64,000 nucleotides of DNA from Bacteroidota bacterium (GTDB lineage Bacteria > Bacteroidota > Ignavibacteria > UBA10030 > UBA8401), in NCBI GenBank assembly GCA_041658205.1, contig JBBAAO010000001.1, forward strand, positions 496,001 through 560,000. Direction: 5' to 3'. The position numbers and the translations under genes were made by a program. Of this stretch, positions 35,759 through 45,114 are shown one piece after another; the stretch's first letter is position 1; each line of letters opens with the position of its first letter. The notes under the pieces were generated by a model that had not been told where the DNA came from, did no database searches, and saw only the letters and a list, made by a program, of their open reading frames with translations.

Positions 35759-36508
35759 ATGTCTAATTTTGCTACAATTATTATGGCGGCCGGTAAAGGC
35801 ACACGGATGAATGATTCATCAAAAGCTAAAGTAATGTTTGAAGTGAATGGCAAACCGATGGTACAGCATGTTGTGGAGATTGCACAATCGCTCGGATCTG
35901 AACGCATCATCACCATCGTAGGATTCCAGCGTGAATCTGTCTATAATCATTTGGAACAGGTAGCACCTACCGTTGAATTTGCCGTTCAGGATCCTCAGTT
36001 AGGAACCGGGCATGCTGTAATGCAAGCGGAGCCGTTTCTTCGTCGATATGCCGGAGACGTGATCGTGCTCTCGGGTGATGTTCCGATTCTGCGAAAAGAG
36101 ACGATCAAAAAACTTATCGACTATCATCGTGACAATAATGCTGCCGGAACAATTCTCACAGCGAAATTCGACGATCCTACGGGATATGGTAGAATTTTAC
36201 GAAGCACAAGCGGATACGTTGTCGGAATTATGGAACATAAGGATGCAAGTGAAGAACAACGCAAAATCACCGAGATCAACTCAGGTATTTATATTTTTGA
36301 TACGCGTTATCTCTTCACCGCATTACAGCACATCAATCCACACAATGCGCAAAATGAATATTATTTGACTGACGTGTTCGGCCATTTTTGGAAACAAAAA
36401 CTGGTAGTGGCGGCAATGATGACGGATGATTCAAATGAGATTCGCGGAGTGAATACGCTCGAGCAATTGAAAGAAGCTGAAGTTGCATTGAAATCTCGGA
36501 ACAAATAA
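35759..36508 (+). CDS. GlmU-like N-acetylglucosamine-1-phosphate uridylyltransferase domain protein
   Basis: 249 residues, with AAAAGG before the ATG. It is a single nucleotidyltransferase domain: IIMAAGKGTRMNDSSKAKV, QDPQLGTGHAVMQAE, VLSGDVPILRKETI, EINSGIYIFD and NEYYLTD. It matches the N-terminal half of classical GlmU but lacks the beta-helix acetyltransferase half. It may pair functionally with the alternative GlmU at 15389-16660, or make another nucleotide sugar. Confidence 0.85.
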   Translation: MSNFATIIMAAGKGTRMNDSSKAKVMFEVNGKPMVQHVVEIAQSLGSERIITIVGFQRESVYNHLEQVAPTVEFAVQDPQLGTGHAVMQAEPFLRRYAGDVIVLSGDVPILRKETIKKLIDYHRDNNAAGTILTAKFDDPTGYGRILRSTSGYVVGIMEHKDASEEQRKITEINSGIYIFDTRYLFTALQHINPHNAQNEYYLTDVFGHFWKQKLVVAAMMTDDSNEIRGVNTLEQLKEAEVALKSRNK

Positions 36509-36580
36509 GCCTGTTTCGCAGTCTATATTGACAAAGCAGGTGGTTTTTCATAATTTGAATATAGAGTGAACGGTGAACAT

Positions 36581-37072
36581 ATGAAAAAATTATTCGTTTT
36601 GATAATGGTGTTTGGAGTAATTGGAGCATTCGGTCAATTCAAACCTAAAGCGGCTGAACAAGCGAAAGTATCCGATTCGTTCATTCAGCCACAATCGGCA
36701 AGTGACTGGTTTAACTTTTTCAATCCGAATAATTTTTATATGCGACATTCGTATTCTGCAAGTTATTCCGCATTTGGTGGTGAAGGAATGGCGCTTCAAC
36801 GCTATACGAACACCATGATATATCAGTTTATGCCGAATCTTGATGCTCGTGTCGATCTCAGTCTTCAAAATTCACCGTACAGCACCTTTGATTATCGGCT
36901 GCAAAATCAATTTAGCAAAGCATATGTAAGCCGGGCAGAACTCAATTATCGTCCGACGGATAATATGGTTATTCGATTGCAATACAGAGAATTGCCATAT
37001 TCGTTTTACGGATATGGGTATAATCGTCCGTTTGGTGGAATGTTCTCCGGACTTGAGTATTACGAGGATTAA
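36581..37072 (+). CDS. Small secreted protein of unknown function
   Basis: 163 residues from the ATG at 36581, preferred over the GTG at 36566 because it opens a signal peptide (MKKLFVLIMVFGVIGAFGQF). The mature part is rich in Tyr, Phe, Asn and Arg with alternating strand-like stretches (MRHSYSASYSAFGG, VIRLQYRELPYSFYGYGYN), suggesting an outer-membrane-associated or small barrel protein. I do not recognise a family. It ends at a strong terminator. Confidence 0.7.
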   Translation: MKKLFVLIMVFGVIGAFGQFKPKAAEQAKVSDSFIQPQSASDWFNFFNPNNFYMRHSYSASYSAFGGEGMALQRYTNTMIYQFMPNLDARVDLSLQNSPYSTFDYRLQNQFSKAYVSRAELNYRPTDNMVIRLQYRELPYSFYGYGYNRPFGGMFSGLEYYED

Positions 37073-37104
37073 ACGTTCACATTTTGCAAACAATTTTTTA
37101 TATG

Positions 37105-37145
37105 AATAACCGAGTAGTCATTTCGACTTTCTCGGTTATTTTTTT
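37105..37145 (+). terminator. Intrinsic terminator
   Basis: AATAACCGAG (37105-37114) pairs with CTCGGTTATT (37131-37140), followed by TTTTTG. It closes the operon that includes panC and the GlmU-like gene. Confidence 0.9.
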
Positions 37146-37152
37146 GTAGATA

Positions 37153-37596
37153 ATGAATCCACCTATAAAACATCGATTATTGCTTAATATTGCGATTGTA
37201 CTTCTTGTTCTGTTCAATGGAATGCAGCTCTACGGAATTTTTTCGCAACAATCAACATCAACAATTTCATCAGCTAAAAAAGAGAATGATACGATGCATG
37301 TTCCAATTCAGATAAACGTGTTGAATGGTTGTGGTGTGAATGGTGTCGGGAACACCATGACGAAATTCTGCCGTCAGCTCGGTTATGATGTTGTTGAAAT
37401 GGGTAACTATAAAACATTCGATCTGGAACATTCCATCGTTATCGATAGAAGCGGAAAAACAAACGAAGCACAACAGCTTGCATCACAGCTTGGTATCGAA
37501 AGAAAAAACGTTATTCAACAATTCAATAACGATCAAATGGTCTCGGTTTCGGTCGTGATCGGAAGAGATTTTAAATTATTAACACCGTGGAAATAA
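37153..37596 (+). CDS. LytR_C domain membrane-anchored protein
   Basis: 147 residues. Residues ~8-29 are a membrane anchor. Residues ~50-145 match the LytR C-terminal domain (INVLNGCGVNGVGNTM, LASQLG, VVIGRDF), which is found in envelope proteins and often lies before rsfS. It lacks the LCP phosphotransferase domain. Its role is unknown; probably periplasmic and wall-related. It starts eight bases after the terminator, so its promoter must lie inside or just before that structure. Confidence 0.82.
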   Translation: MNPPIKHRLLLNIAIVLLVLFNGMQLYGIFSQQSTSTISSAKKENDTMHVPIQINVLNGCGVNGVGNTMTKFCRQLGYDVVEMGNYKTFDLEHSIVIDRSGKTNEAQQLASQLGIERKNVIQQFNNDQMVSVSVVIGRDFKLLTPWK

Positions 37597-37605
37597 AGGA
37601 GAAAT

Positions 37606-38019
37606 GTGACCTCAAAGAATCTTGTTAAACTCGTTGCACAGGCGGCATTAAGTAAAAAAGGATATGACGTAACTATTTTAGACCTGCGCAAGTTAACGAC
37701 AATGACTGACTATTTTGTCGTCTGTTCGGTTGATTCCGATACTCAGGCACGTGCAGTTGCTGATGCTATCAAACATGAAGCGTTGGAAAAGGGGGAATCA
37801 TCTGTTCGAAAAGAAGGATACAGCGAGGGGCGCTGGATATTGCTAGACTTTGTTGATGTTGTTGCCCATGTGTTTCATAAGGAAACGCGGGAATTTTATA
37901 ATTTGGAAAAACTATGGGGCGACGCAAAATTTGAGTATGCAAACGATGAGCCCGCTGCAAAAATGAAGAGCGAAAAACCAAAGAAGAAACCAATCCGAAA
38001 GAAGACTGCGAAAAAATGA
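37606..38019 (+). CDS. rsfS: Ribosome silencing factor RsfS
   Basis: 137 residues from a GTG with a good AAAGGAG upstream. It binds L14 and blocks subunit joining in slow growth. GYDVTILDLRKLTTMTDYFVVCS and GRWILLDFVDVVAHVFHKETREFYNLEKLWGD are diagnostic (parts of the DUF143 core). The C-terminus is a Lys-rich tail beyond the usual end. It overlaps argS by ATGA. Confidence 0.95.
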   Translation: MTSKNLVKLVAQAALSKKGYDVTILDLRKLTTMTDYFVVCSVDSDTQARAVADAIKHEALEKGESSVRKEGYSEGRWILLDFVDVVAHVFHKETREFYNLEKLWGDAKFEYANDEPAAKMKSEKPKKKPIRKKTAKK

Positions 38020-39665
38020 AAGATCAGTTACAGAAGCAGCTAATATCCATTCTTGCAGAACTACACTACCCTCCTGTTGATGTCGTTTTTGATAAGCCGA
38101 AAGTCGAAGCACACGGCGATTTGACAACGAATGTTGCCATGATGCTGGCAAAATCAGTCGGTAAAAATCCGCGCCAGGTTGCACAATCTATTGTAGAGAA
38201 ATTAACAATCAACGATACATTCTTATCCGCGGTAGAAATAGCTGGACCCGGATTTATCAATTTTCGATTTTCCAATGCCTATATTGTCGAAAATGCCAAA
38301 AAAATACTTCGTGAGCATTCATCATTTGGGAAATCAAATGTTGGGAACGGAAAGAAAACGAATTTAGAATGGGTGAGTGCAAATCCAACAGGATTGCTCC
38401 ATGCCGGACATGGTCGCCAGGTGTTGCTTGGTCAGGTGATTGGAAATCTTTTGGAGTGGACAGGACATTCGGTAACGAGAGAATATTATTTTAATAATGC
38501 CGGCAATCAAATGCGCACGCTGGCGGAAAGCATCTATTCCCGGTATCGACAGGAACTTGGCGACGATTATCCTTTTCCCGATGAAGGCTACAAAGGAGAA
38601 TACATTGTTGATATTGCCAAGGAGATCATAGCACAAAAAGGTGATTCTCTCAAGGCATCGGATGGAGAAAAATCGTATTTTCAAAAATACGGCGAAGAAT
38701 GGTGTTTTAAAAAGATTAAAGAGACTCTTGCCCGGCTTAATGTAAAACACGATATCTTCTACAATGAAGATACATTGTACACATCCGGCAAGATTAAAGA
38801 AGTGATAGAAGAGTTCAAGAAAAAAGATCTTGCATATGACAGTGAAGGAGCAGTCTGGTTTCGAGCAACAAAATTTGGCGCGGACAAGGATCGTGTAATT
38901 GTGAAGAGCACCGGCGAACCAACATATCGTCTGCCGGATATTGCTTATCATCGCGAAAAATTCCGACGCGGTTTTGAATTGATTGTCGATATTTTTGGCG
39001 CCGACCATATTGCCACTATTCCAGATGTTCTCAATGGCGTACAGGCACTGGGATATGAAACGAAGAATGTGAAAGTGATCATCCACCAAATGGTATCGTT
39101 TGTGAATGGCGATGAAGTTGTAAAGATGTCCAAACGGAATGCAAAGACATATACTCTTGACGATTTAATTGATGAAGTCGGTGTTGATGCAGTAGCATAC
39201 TTCTTCGTCATGCGAAGTGTCGGTACACATTTGGAATTCGATATTGCCTTAGCAAAAGAGCAATCGGATAAAAATCCTGTCTATTATTTACAATATGCTC
39301 ATGCCCGTATCGCAAGTATTCTGCGGCACGCTGCAAGCGAACATATTAATGTCGAAGACGTCTCTGTTATGATGTCTAATACCGATTTTTCTTACATCAA
39401 AGAAAAAGAAGAGATCGATCTTTTGAAGAAATTGTTAGAATTCCCAGAACTTGTTCAGAACTGTGCACTTTCCTTTGAACCACATCGATTGACAACATAT
39501 CTTCGTGAAGTTGCTGAGACATTTCACCGTTTTTACCACGAACACCGTGTTATTAATGATGATAAGCAGTTGATGCAGGCCCGATTAACAGTCTGTTTAA
39601 TGACAAAAATCGTCATTGCTAATGGCTGCAAAATTTTGAGTGTTTCTTCTCCTGAAAAGATGTAA
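38016..39665 (+). CDS. argS: Arginyl-tRNA synthetase
   Basis: 549 residues, a class I synthetase. The N-terminal Arg-specific domain contains VEAHGDLTTNVAMMLAK. The HIGH-type signature is SANPTGLLHAGHGRQV, and the KMSK equivalent VVKMSKRNAKTYTLDDL is present. The C-terminal anticodon-binding helical domain includes YAHARIASILRHA and ends conventionally. It is the last gene before a 180-base gap that precedes the polysaccharide cluster. Confidence 0.97.
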   Translation: MKDQLQKQLISILAELHYPPVDVVFDKPKVEAHGDLTTNVAMMLAKSVGKNPRQVAQSIVEKLTINDTFLSAVEIAGPGFINFRFSNAYIVENAKKILREHSSFGKSNVGNGKKTNLEWVSANPTGLLHAGHGRQVLLGQVIGNLLEWTGHSVTREYYFNNAGNQMRTLAESIYSRYRQELGDDYPFPDEGYKGEYIVDIAKEIIAQKGDSLKASDGEKSYFQKYGEEWCFKKIKETLARLNVKHDIFYNEDTLYTSGKIKEVIEEFKKKDLAYDSEGAVWFRATKFGADKDRVIVKSTGEPTYRLPDIAYHREKFRRGFELIVDIFGADHIATIPDVLNGVQALGYETKNVKVIIHQMVSFVNGDEVVKMSKRNAKTYTLDDLIDEVGVDAVAYFFVMRSVGTHLEFDIALAKEQSDKNPVYYLQYAHARIASILRHAASEHINVEDVSVMMSNTDFSYIKEKEEIDLLKKLLEFPELVQNCALSFEPHRLTTYLREVAETFHRFYHEHRVINDDKQLMQARLTVCLMTKIVIANGCKILSVSSPEKM

Positions 39666-39845
39666 ATTAAGACCAACAAAAAAGGGAAAACCTACCAATT
39701 TTGATACCGCATTACCGATGACGAGTACATATTCATCATTTTTTTGTAGCTTTTCATCAACCACTTAGACATCCAATAGTGTTAATCGTTGGAAATACTG
39801 GCATTTTTTCGTAAATTCTTAAATTCATAAACATTTTTTGGATCG

Positions 39846-40862
39846 ATGAAAAATATTCTCATAACTGGAGGAGCCGGTTTTATTGGCAGTAATTTTGTTC
39901 ATTTAATGTTGAACAAACATCCTGACTATAAGATCGTCAACTTCGATACGCTTACATATGCTGGAAATCTTGAAAATCTCAGTACGATTGAAAGAAATCC
40001 AAATTATCTCTTTGTCAAAGGGGATATCTGCAATAAAGATCAAGTCATAAAAGCATTTCGAGAACACTCTATAGATACCGTAGTTCATTTTGCGGCCGAA
40101 TCACATGTGGACAGAAGCATAACCGGTCCTGCAATATTTGTGCATACGAATGTAGTTGGTACACAGGTATTGTTAGATGCGTCGCGCGAAGTTGGTATTG
40201 AACGATTCCTTCATGTATCTACAGACGAGGTATACGGATCGCTCGGTGCGACTGGATATTTTACGGAAGAAACCCCGCTTCATCCTAATAGTCCGTATTC
40301 CGCCAGCAAAGCTTCATCGGATATGTTGGTGCTTGCGTATCAACACACATTTGGCTTTCCGGGACTTGTTACCCGATGCTCCAATAATTATGGGCCATAC
40401 CAGTTTCCCGAAAAATTAATCCCATTGTTGATTGCCAATGCATTAAATGATAAACCTATTCCTGTGTATGGCGATGGATCGAATGTCCGCGATTGGCTCT
40501 ATGTGGAAGATCATTGTTCTGCTCTTGATGTTGTTCTTCATAAAGGGACAATTGGCGAAGTATATAATATCGGCGGACACAATGAATGGACGAATATTGA
40601 TATTGTAAAACTGGTCTTGAAAGAGCTTGGTAAACCTGAATCTCTAATCACATATGTAAAAGATCGTCCCGGCCATGATAAACGGTACGCCATTGATGCT
40701 GCGAAAACACAGAAAGATCTTGGCTGGGTTCCAGCATATCAGTTTGAAAATGGAATCAAAAAGACTGTCCAGTGGTATTTACAGAACAAGAAATGGTGGG
40801 AGAGGATTATCAGCGGGGATTACAAACATTATTATGAAAAACAATATTCCGAACGGAAATAA
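39846..40862 (+). CDS. rfbB: dTDP-glucose 4,6-dehydratase
   Basis: 338 residues, extended SDR fold. NAD binding is at ILITGGAGFIGSNFVH, catalytic Thr-Asp-Glu at VSTDEVYGSLG, and YSASKASSD holds the Tyr-Lys pair. It makes dTDP-4-keto-6-deoxyglucose. It is the first gene of the polysaccharide cluster, but rfbA, rfbC and rfbD are not in the window, so the final sugar cannot be named. Confidence 0.95.
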   Translation: MKNILITGGAGFIGSNFVHLMLNKHPDYKIVNFDTLTYAGNLENLSTIERNPNYLFVKGDICNKDQVIKAFREHSIDTVVHFAAESHVDRSITGPAIFVHTNVVGTQVLLDASREVGIERFLHVSTDEVYGSLGATGYFTEETPLHPNSPYSASKASSDMLVLAYQHTFGFPGLVTRCSNNYGPYQFPEKLIPLLIANALNDKPIPVYGDGSNVRDWLYVEDHCSALDVVLHKGTIGEVYNIGGHNEWTNIDIVKLVLKELGKPESLITYVKDRPGHDKRYAIDAAKTQKDLGWVPAYQFENGIKKTVQWYLQNKKWWERIISGDYKHYYEKQYSERK

Positions 40863-40868
40863 AATACA

Positions 40869-42536
40869 ATGAGTCTACGCATAACATATTTTTTTGCTCT
40901 GTTATTGCTTTGCGTTTTAAGCATCGGGTTTTCTCAAATGAGCGGTCGCGATGAAGATTCCAAATCGCTATCAAATAAGGTTCAACAAAATATTACTGCT
41001 ACAGTTCCTGTAGCCGTTGTGATGGATGGAGTAGTTGATCCCAAAGAATATATTGTTGGACCAGGGGATGTTTTTACTGTTAGTATTTATTCTGCTATTC
41101 CGTTAAATTTTCTCGTTCCGGTAACTCCGGAAGGGAGTGTTGTTATCCCTACCGTCAGTGAAGTTTTTCTAAATGGATTAACTCTTGAGAAGGCAAAGAA
41201 ACTAGTGCTTGCAGAAATCAGGAAAAAATATCTCTCGGGCGAAGCATCGTTTACACTTTCTCAACCCCGATCGTTTACGGTGACAATTCGAGGCCTTGTG
41301 CTTAACGAGCAGACTCTCATTGTCACCGCCGTTAATCGCGTCGAGACGGCACTGCAGATTGCCAATGACGTTCAAGAATATAAAGCAAAAATAATCAATC
41401 CTGAGTATAAATACTTTTCATCGGCAAAGAGTGAACAAATTCTCAAATCATCCAGTAAACGGAATATTAAAATTATCCGTAAAGATGGATCGACAGTGAT
41501 TGCTGATGTTGAAAAATACACGGCGACAAGAAATAAAACGTATAATCCAATGTTACAGGACGGTGATGTGATAGTTGTCCCTCCTAATAATATTGACCAA
41601 AAGTTTATTGGAATTCATGGAGCAATTGTAAAAGGGGGTACCTATGAATTTGTTGAAGGGGATAGTCTAACAACGCTCATTGCAATCGCTGGCGGTTTGA
41701 CCTCAAATGCGAATCTCGAGAAAGCGATCATTTCGCGAAAGGAACAATCGGGTTCCTATTCCGAAATATCTGTTAATGTTGCAAAGATTATTTCGAAGGA
41801 AGATAATGACATAGTTTTAACGAATGGCGATAGAATTTTCATCCCGCAAAAAAATTCTGTCAATCGTGGAGGAATTGTTGAGGTTGAAGGAGAGATTAGT
41901 ATTCCGGGTTCTTATTCTATCATAAAGGATTCCACAAAATTATCTGAAATTATCGCCAAAGCTGGTGGATTAACCAAATATGCAATGTTGAACGGTGCGG
42001 TAGTTATTCGTAGTCAGGATAAAGATCAAGAGGATGAGGTAGGTGATTTGTTGTTGCGGAAGGGGATAACATCGGCGGAAGATACTATCTATTACAATAA
42101 TGAAATAGCATTGAGAAATAAGAATGAGATTGTTTCGGTTGATTTTGTATCGCTTTTCGAAAAAAATGATCTATCAAAAGATATATCATTGCAGAGTGGT
42201 GATCGAATTATTGTCCCTTCGAAGACCAATTCTGTTTATATCTTTGGCGAAGTAAAGTTTCCAGGATTTATCCGTTATTCAAAAGGGAAGGATCTGAATT
42301 TCTATCTTTCTGCTGCCGGTGGGCAAACGGAACATGCTGAAGAAGATGATATAAAAATCATTAAGGCCGGAAGCAAACAATGGCTTTCATTCAGCGAAAC
42401 AACTGTTGAAGAGGGAGATTATGTATGGGTACCGAAGATTCCGTATCGTCCGTTTACTTATTATTTAGGTACGTATAGTCAGGTGTTTGGTATCGTTGCA
42501 ACAACTGTAAGTTTAATTCTATTAGTGACACGATAA
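40869..42536 (+). CDS. Wza-like polysaccharide export protein with SLBB domains
   Basis: 555 residues. A signal peptide (TYFFALLLLCVLSIGFS) is followed by the polysaccharide-export domain (YIVGPGDVFTVSIYSAIPLN, VTPEGSVVIPTV) and three SLBB-like units (GAIVKGGTYEFVEGDSLTTL, GEISIPGSYSIIKDSTKL, GEVKFPGFIRYSKGKDL). It ends with a hydrophobic helix (VFGIVATTVSLILLV). No lipobox Cys is visible. It probably forms the outer-membrane or periplasmic export channel for the product of this cluster. Confidence 0.9.
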   Translation: MSLRITYFFALLLLCVLSIGFSQMSGRDEDSKSLSNKVQQNITATVPVAVVMDGVVDPKEYIVGPGDVFTVSIYSAIPLNFLVPVTPEGSVVIPTVSEVFLNGLTLEKAKKLVLAEIRKKYLSGEASFTLSQPRSFTVTIRGLVLNEQTLIVTAVNRVETALQIANDVQEYKAKIINPEYKYFSSAKSEQILKSSSKRNIKIIRKDGSTVIADVEKYTATRNKTYNPMLQDGDVIVVPPNNIDQKFIGIHGAIVKGGTYEFVEGDSLTTLIAIAGGLTSNANLEKAIISRKEQSGSYSEISVNVAKIISKEDNDIVLTNGDRIFIPQKNSVNRGGIVEVEGEISIPGSYSIIKDSTKLSEIIAKAGGLTKYAMLNGAVVIRSQDKDQEDEVGDLLLRKGITSAEDTIYYNNEIALRNKNEIVSVDFVSLFEKNDLSKDISLQSGDRIIVPSKTNSVYIFGEVKFPGFIRYSKGKDLNFYLSAAGGQTEHAEEDDIKIIKAGSKQWLSFSETTVEEGDYVWVPKIPYRPFTYYLGTYSQVFGIVATTVSLILLVTR

Positions 42537-42583
42537 CCGGAAATCTTAACGTTCATTCAGAACATTAACAATCGAAAATTATT

Positions 42584-43714
42584 ATGCTGGAAAATTTATC
42601 AATTCTTTTACGGTGGCAAAAATTTATTCTCATTAATGTTATTGTCGTTACACTTTTGGCGATCGGAATTAGTTTACTCCTTCCGAATTGGTATAAATCA
42701 ACAACTACATTGCTCCCGCCGAAACAATCCGATATTTTCGGAAATCTTGGCGGAGCAAGTTCGCTATTGAAAGGAATTGGCGGGCTCGGAAAATTAGGAG
42801 GGCTTGGGGGGAAAGCGGGTGCCTATAACTATTTTGCTATTTTACGTAGCCGTACAACAATGGAAAGAATTATTACACAATTCAATTTGATTGAAGTATA
42901 TGATACGAAAAATAAATCAATGGAGTTGGCAATAAAAGAACTTGAGGGTAATGTCAATTTCGAAGAAGAAGTTGACGATAATATTTCAGTGCAGGTCTTT
43001 GATAAAGATCCCATTCGTGCAGCCAATATGGCAAATTATTTTGTTGAAGTTCTCAATGAAATAAATACACGTCTGGGCACTCAGGAAGCAAAAAGTAATA
43101 GAGAATTTATTGAGCAGCGGCTGTTGAAATGCCGATTGGACTTGCAAAATGCCGAGGATGCATTGCGAGCGTACCAAGAAAAAACTGGAATGATGATTGC
43201 TGCAGATGAAAATAATTCCAGTGTTTCAGCATATGCTGAATTGTATGCTATGAAGGTAAAGAAGGATGTTGAAATTGCTGTGTTGCAAAAAACGGTTTCA
43301 TCGGATGATTCGTATTTACGTCAATTAAGGCTCGAAATTATCGAACTGAATCAGCGATTAGACAAGTTTCCGTCAGCCGGATTGGAAAGTTTTCGATTGT
43401 ACCGCGAAGTGATAACTCAGCAACGGATTTTAGAATTCATCCTACCGGTATATGAGCAGGCGCGAATTGATGAACAAAAAGATATCCCTGTATTACTTGT
43501 CTTGGATAAAGCCGTTCCGGCAGAAAAAAAATCCAGACCTCAGCGGATGCTCATTGTGTTTCTTGCTTCCGTGCTTTCACTTTTCTTTTTTGTGCTTATA
43601 GCTTTCACTTCTCATGGTTTTGCATTGAGATCCGGTGAGATGAGTTCGCTAGAACAAACATTCCATAGGTATGCCAGAGCGATTATTGACCGGTATAAAA
43701 TCAATTTAACTTGA
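42584..43714 (+). CDS. Wzz-type chain-length determinant protein
   Basis: 376 residues. It has membrane segments near 14-34 (FILINVIVVTLLAIGISLLL) and ~322-345, with a periplasmic Wzz domain between (STTTLLPPK...) and a long coiled coil at ~165-260. There is no cytoplasmic tyrosine kinase domain. A Gly-rich stretch (LKGIGGLGKLGGLGGKAG) near residues 62-82 is unusual. It overlaps the next gene by TTGA. Confidence 0.88.
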   Translation: MLENLSILLRWQKFILINVIVVTLLAIGISLLLPNWYKSTTTLLPPKQSDIFGNLGGASSLLKGIGGLGKLGGLGGKAGAYNYFAILRSRTTMERIITQFNLIEVYDTKNKSMELAIKELEGNVNFEEEVDDNISVQVFDKDPIRAANMANYFVEVLNEINTRLGTQEAKSNREFIEQRLLKCRLDLQNAEDALRAYQEKTGMMIAADENNSSVSAYAELYAMKVKKDVEIAVLQKTVSSDDSYLRQLRLEIIELNQRLDKFPSAGLESFRLYREVITQQRILEFILPVYEQARIDEQKDIPVLLVLDKAVPAEKKSRPQRMLIVFLASVLSLFFFVLIAFTSHGFALRSGEMSSLEQTFHRYARAIIDRYKINLT

Positions 43715-45030
43715 TTATTTTAGTCATAATATTTTTTGCCGCACTAACAATCCTCATCGGCAAATATGCATTTGGTTCATGGTTTAACCATCTGGGTATA
43801 TATGGGGCTGTTTGGGGATTTACTCTCGCAGTTTTTCATTCCGGGTTATACCGATATTATCCTCTTGAATCAGAGACATGGATGTTGATTATTGCTGCAT
43901 GGTTGGCTTTTTTATTTGGATCATTAACAATGATTGCCTGCAGGGCTGCCGTACCACCGCGGGAAAATACTTTTAGCTTTTACCAACCAGGGGAATTATT
44001 TTTTATCGAGAAAAAAGAATTGCACCTACTGCATAGAACTCTGTGGGTGTTGAATATTATATTAATACTTCATACAACGTATGAAGTATATAATGTTGTG
44101 AGAATATTAGGGGGTGGACTCGCCAATGTGGTCATTCTTGCGAATAAGCTCTATGGAATTCGCGTACAGGAAGGAATTCCAGGATCAATCCCTTATTTTG
44201 GATCGTTAGCGTTTCTTGCCGCAATTCTATCAGGTATTTATACCTCTGCTGTAGGTAAACTAAAACTTGTTGCGTTTATCCCTTTTATCATTTCTATTGC
44301 CATTTCATTTGTGCAAGTAGTTCGTGCGTTTGCAGTCATTGTCGCCGTTCTGTTTATCAGTGCTTATTTCCTCAATAGAAAAAGAACGGATGAGAATATA
44401 CAGCGTACTTTTAAAAATTATTTCAGGCGCGTTGTTGCAATTGGTATACTGATAAGTTTGCTGGTTGTGACATTGGAAGTGATACGAACAACGCGAGGCG
44501 TGTATGAGAAATTTTCCGGTGAAACTTCAACATTGCGACACATGAGGACATCGGGATCCAGCTTTATCAGTCCTTCAGTCATCATGTATATTTCAGTTCA
44601 TAGCGGAGTATTAAATCAATACTTAAAAGAGGATCAGGAACATGTCGTGTGGGGACGATATACGCTGGCTCCGATGTGGAGATTAGTTTCGAAATTTGGT
44701 TTCGAAACATTTGTTGGATTTTATCAATCATGGTTTTATCAAACACCAGCTCCGGCAAATACCGGTACCTATATTCGAGAGTTACATGCTGATTTTGGGG
44801 TTAGCGGTGTAGTGATTGTGCCTTATCTTCTTGGGCTTGTTGCATCGTTGTATTGGTTCCGAATTCGAGAACGCAATAAATTATTGGACATTATTATTTT
44901 GGCGCATATATATGCGGTGGTAGGAATGAGTTGGTTTGTGATGCTGACCCAATTGGGAGGGTGGTTTTTGAGTCTCGCCACTGGTATTATCATCGCTCGT
45001 ATTGTTGACCGAAAATTGAATATTCAATAG
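43711..45030 (+). CDS. Wzy-like O-antigen/oligosaccharide polymerase
   Basis: 439 residues from a TTG overlapping the Wzz stop. There are about ten or more membrane helices with a large loop in the second half (TRGVYEKFSGETSTLRHM to APANTGTYIRELHADFG), the layout of oligosaccharide-repeat polymerases. Primary sequence similarity is weak in this family, so the call rests on topology and on its place between Wzz and Wzx. Confidence 0.75.
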   Translation: MIILVIIFFAALTILIGKYAFGSWFNHLGIYGAVWGFTLAVFHSGLYRYYPLESETWMLIIAAWLAFLFGSLTMIACRAAVPPRENTFSFYQPGELFFIEKKELHLLHRTLWVLNIILILHTTYEVYNVVRILGGGLANVVILANKLYGIRVQEGIPGSIPYFGSLAFLAAILSGIYTSAVGKLKLVAFIPFIISIAISFVQVVRAFAVIVAVLFISAYFLNRKRTDENIQRTFKNYFRRVVAIGILISLLVVTLEVIRTTRGVYEKFSGETSTLRHMRTSGSSFISPSVIMYISVHSGVLNQYLKEDQEHVVWGRYTLAPMWRLVSKFGFETFVGFYQSWFYQTPAPANTGTYIRELHADFGVSGVVIVPYLLGLVASLYWFRIRERNKLLDIIILAHIYAVVGMSWFVMLTQLGGWFLSLATGIIIARIVDRKLNIQ

Positions 45031-45114
45031 AAACCATAGAATGATTTCCTTCATCTGCCTTCACATTGTTTCAATTAGTTTGTCCGATGTAAGAATCCGT
45101 TTTCTTTTTCCTGT

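Noticed and set aside
38364..39089. 241-residue minus-strand ORF
   Set aside because: Antisense to argS, which is intact with both synthetase signatures.
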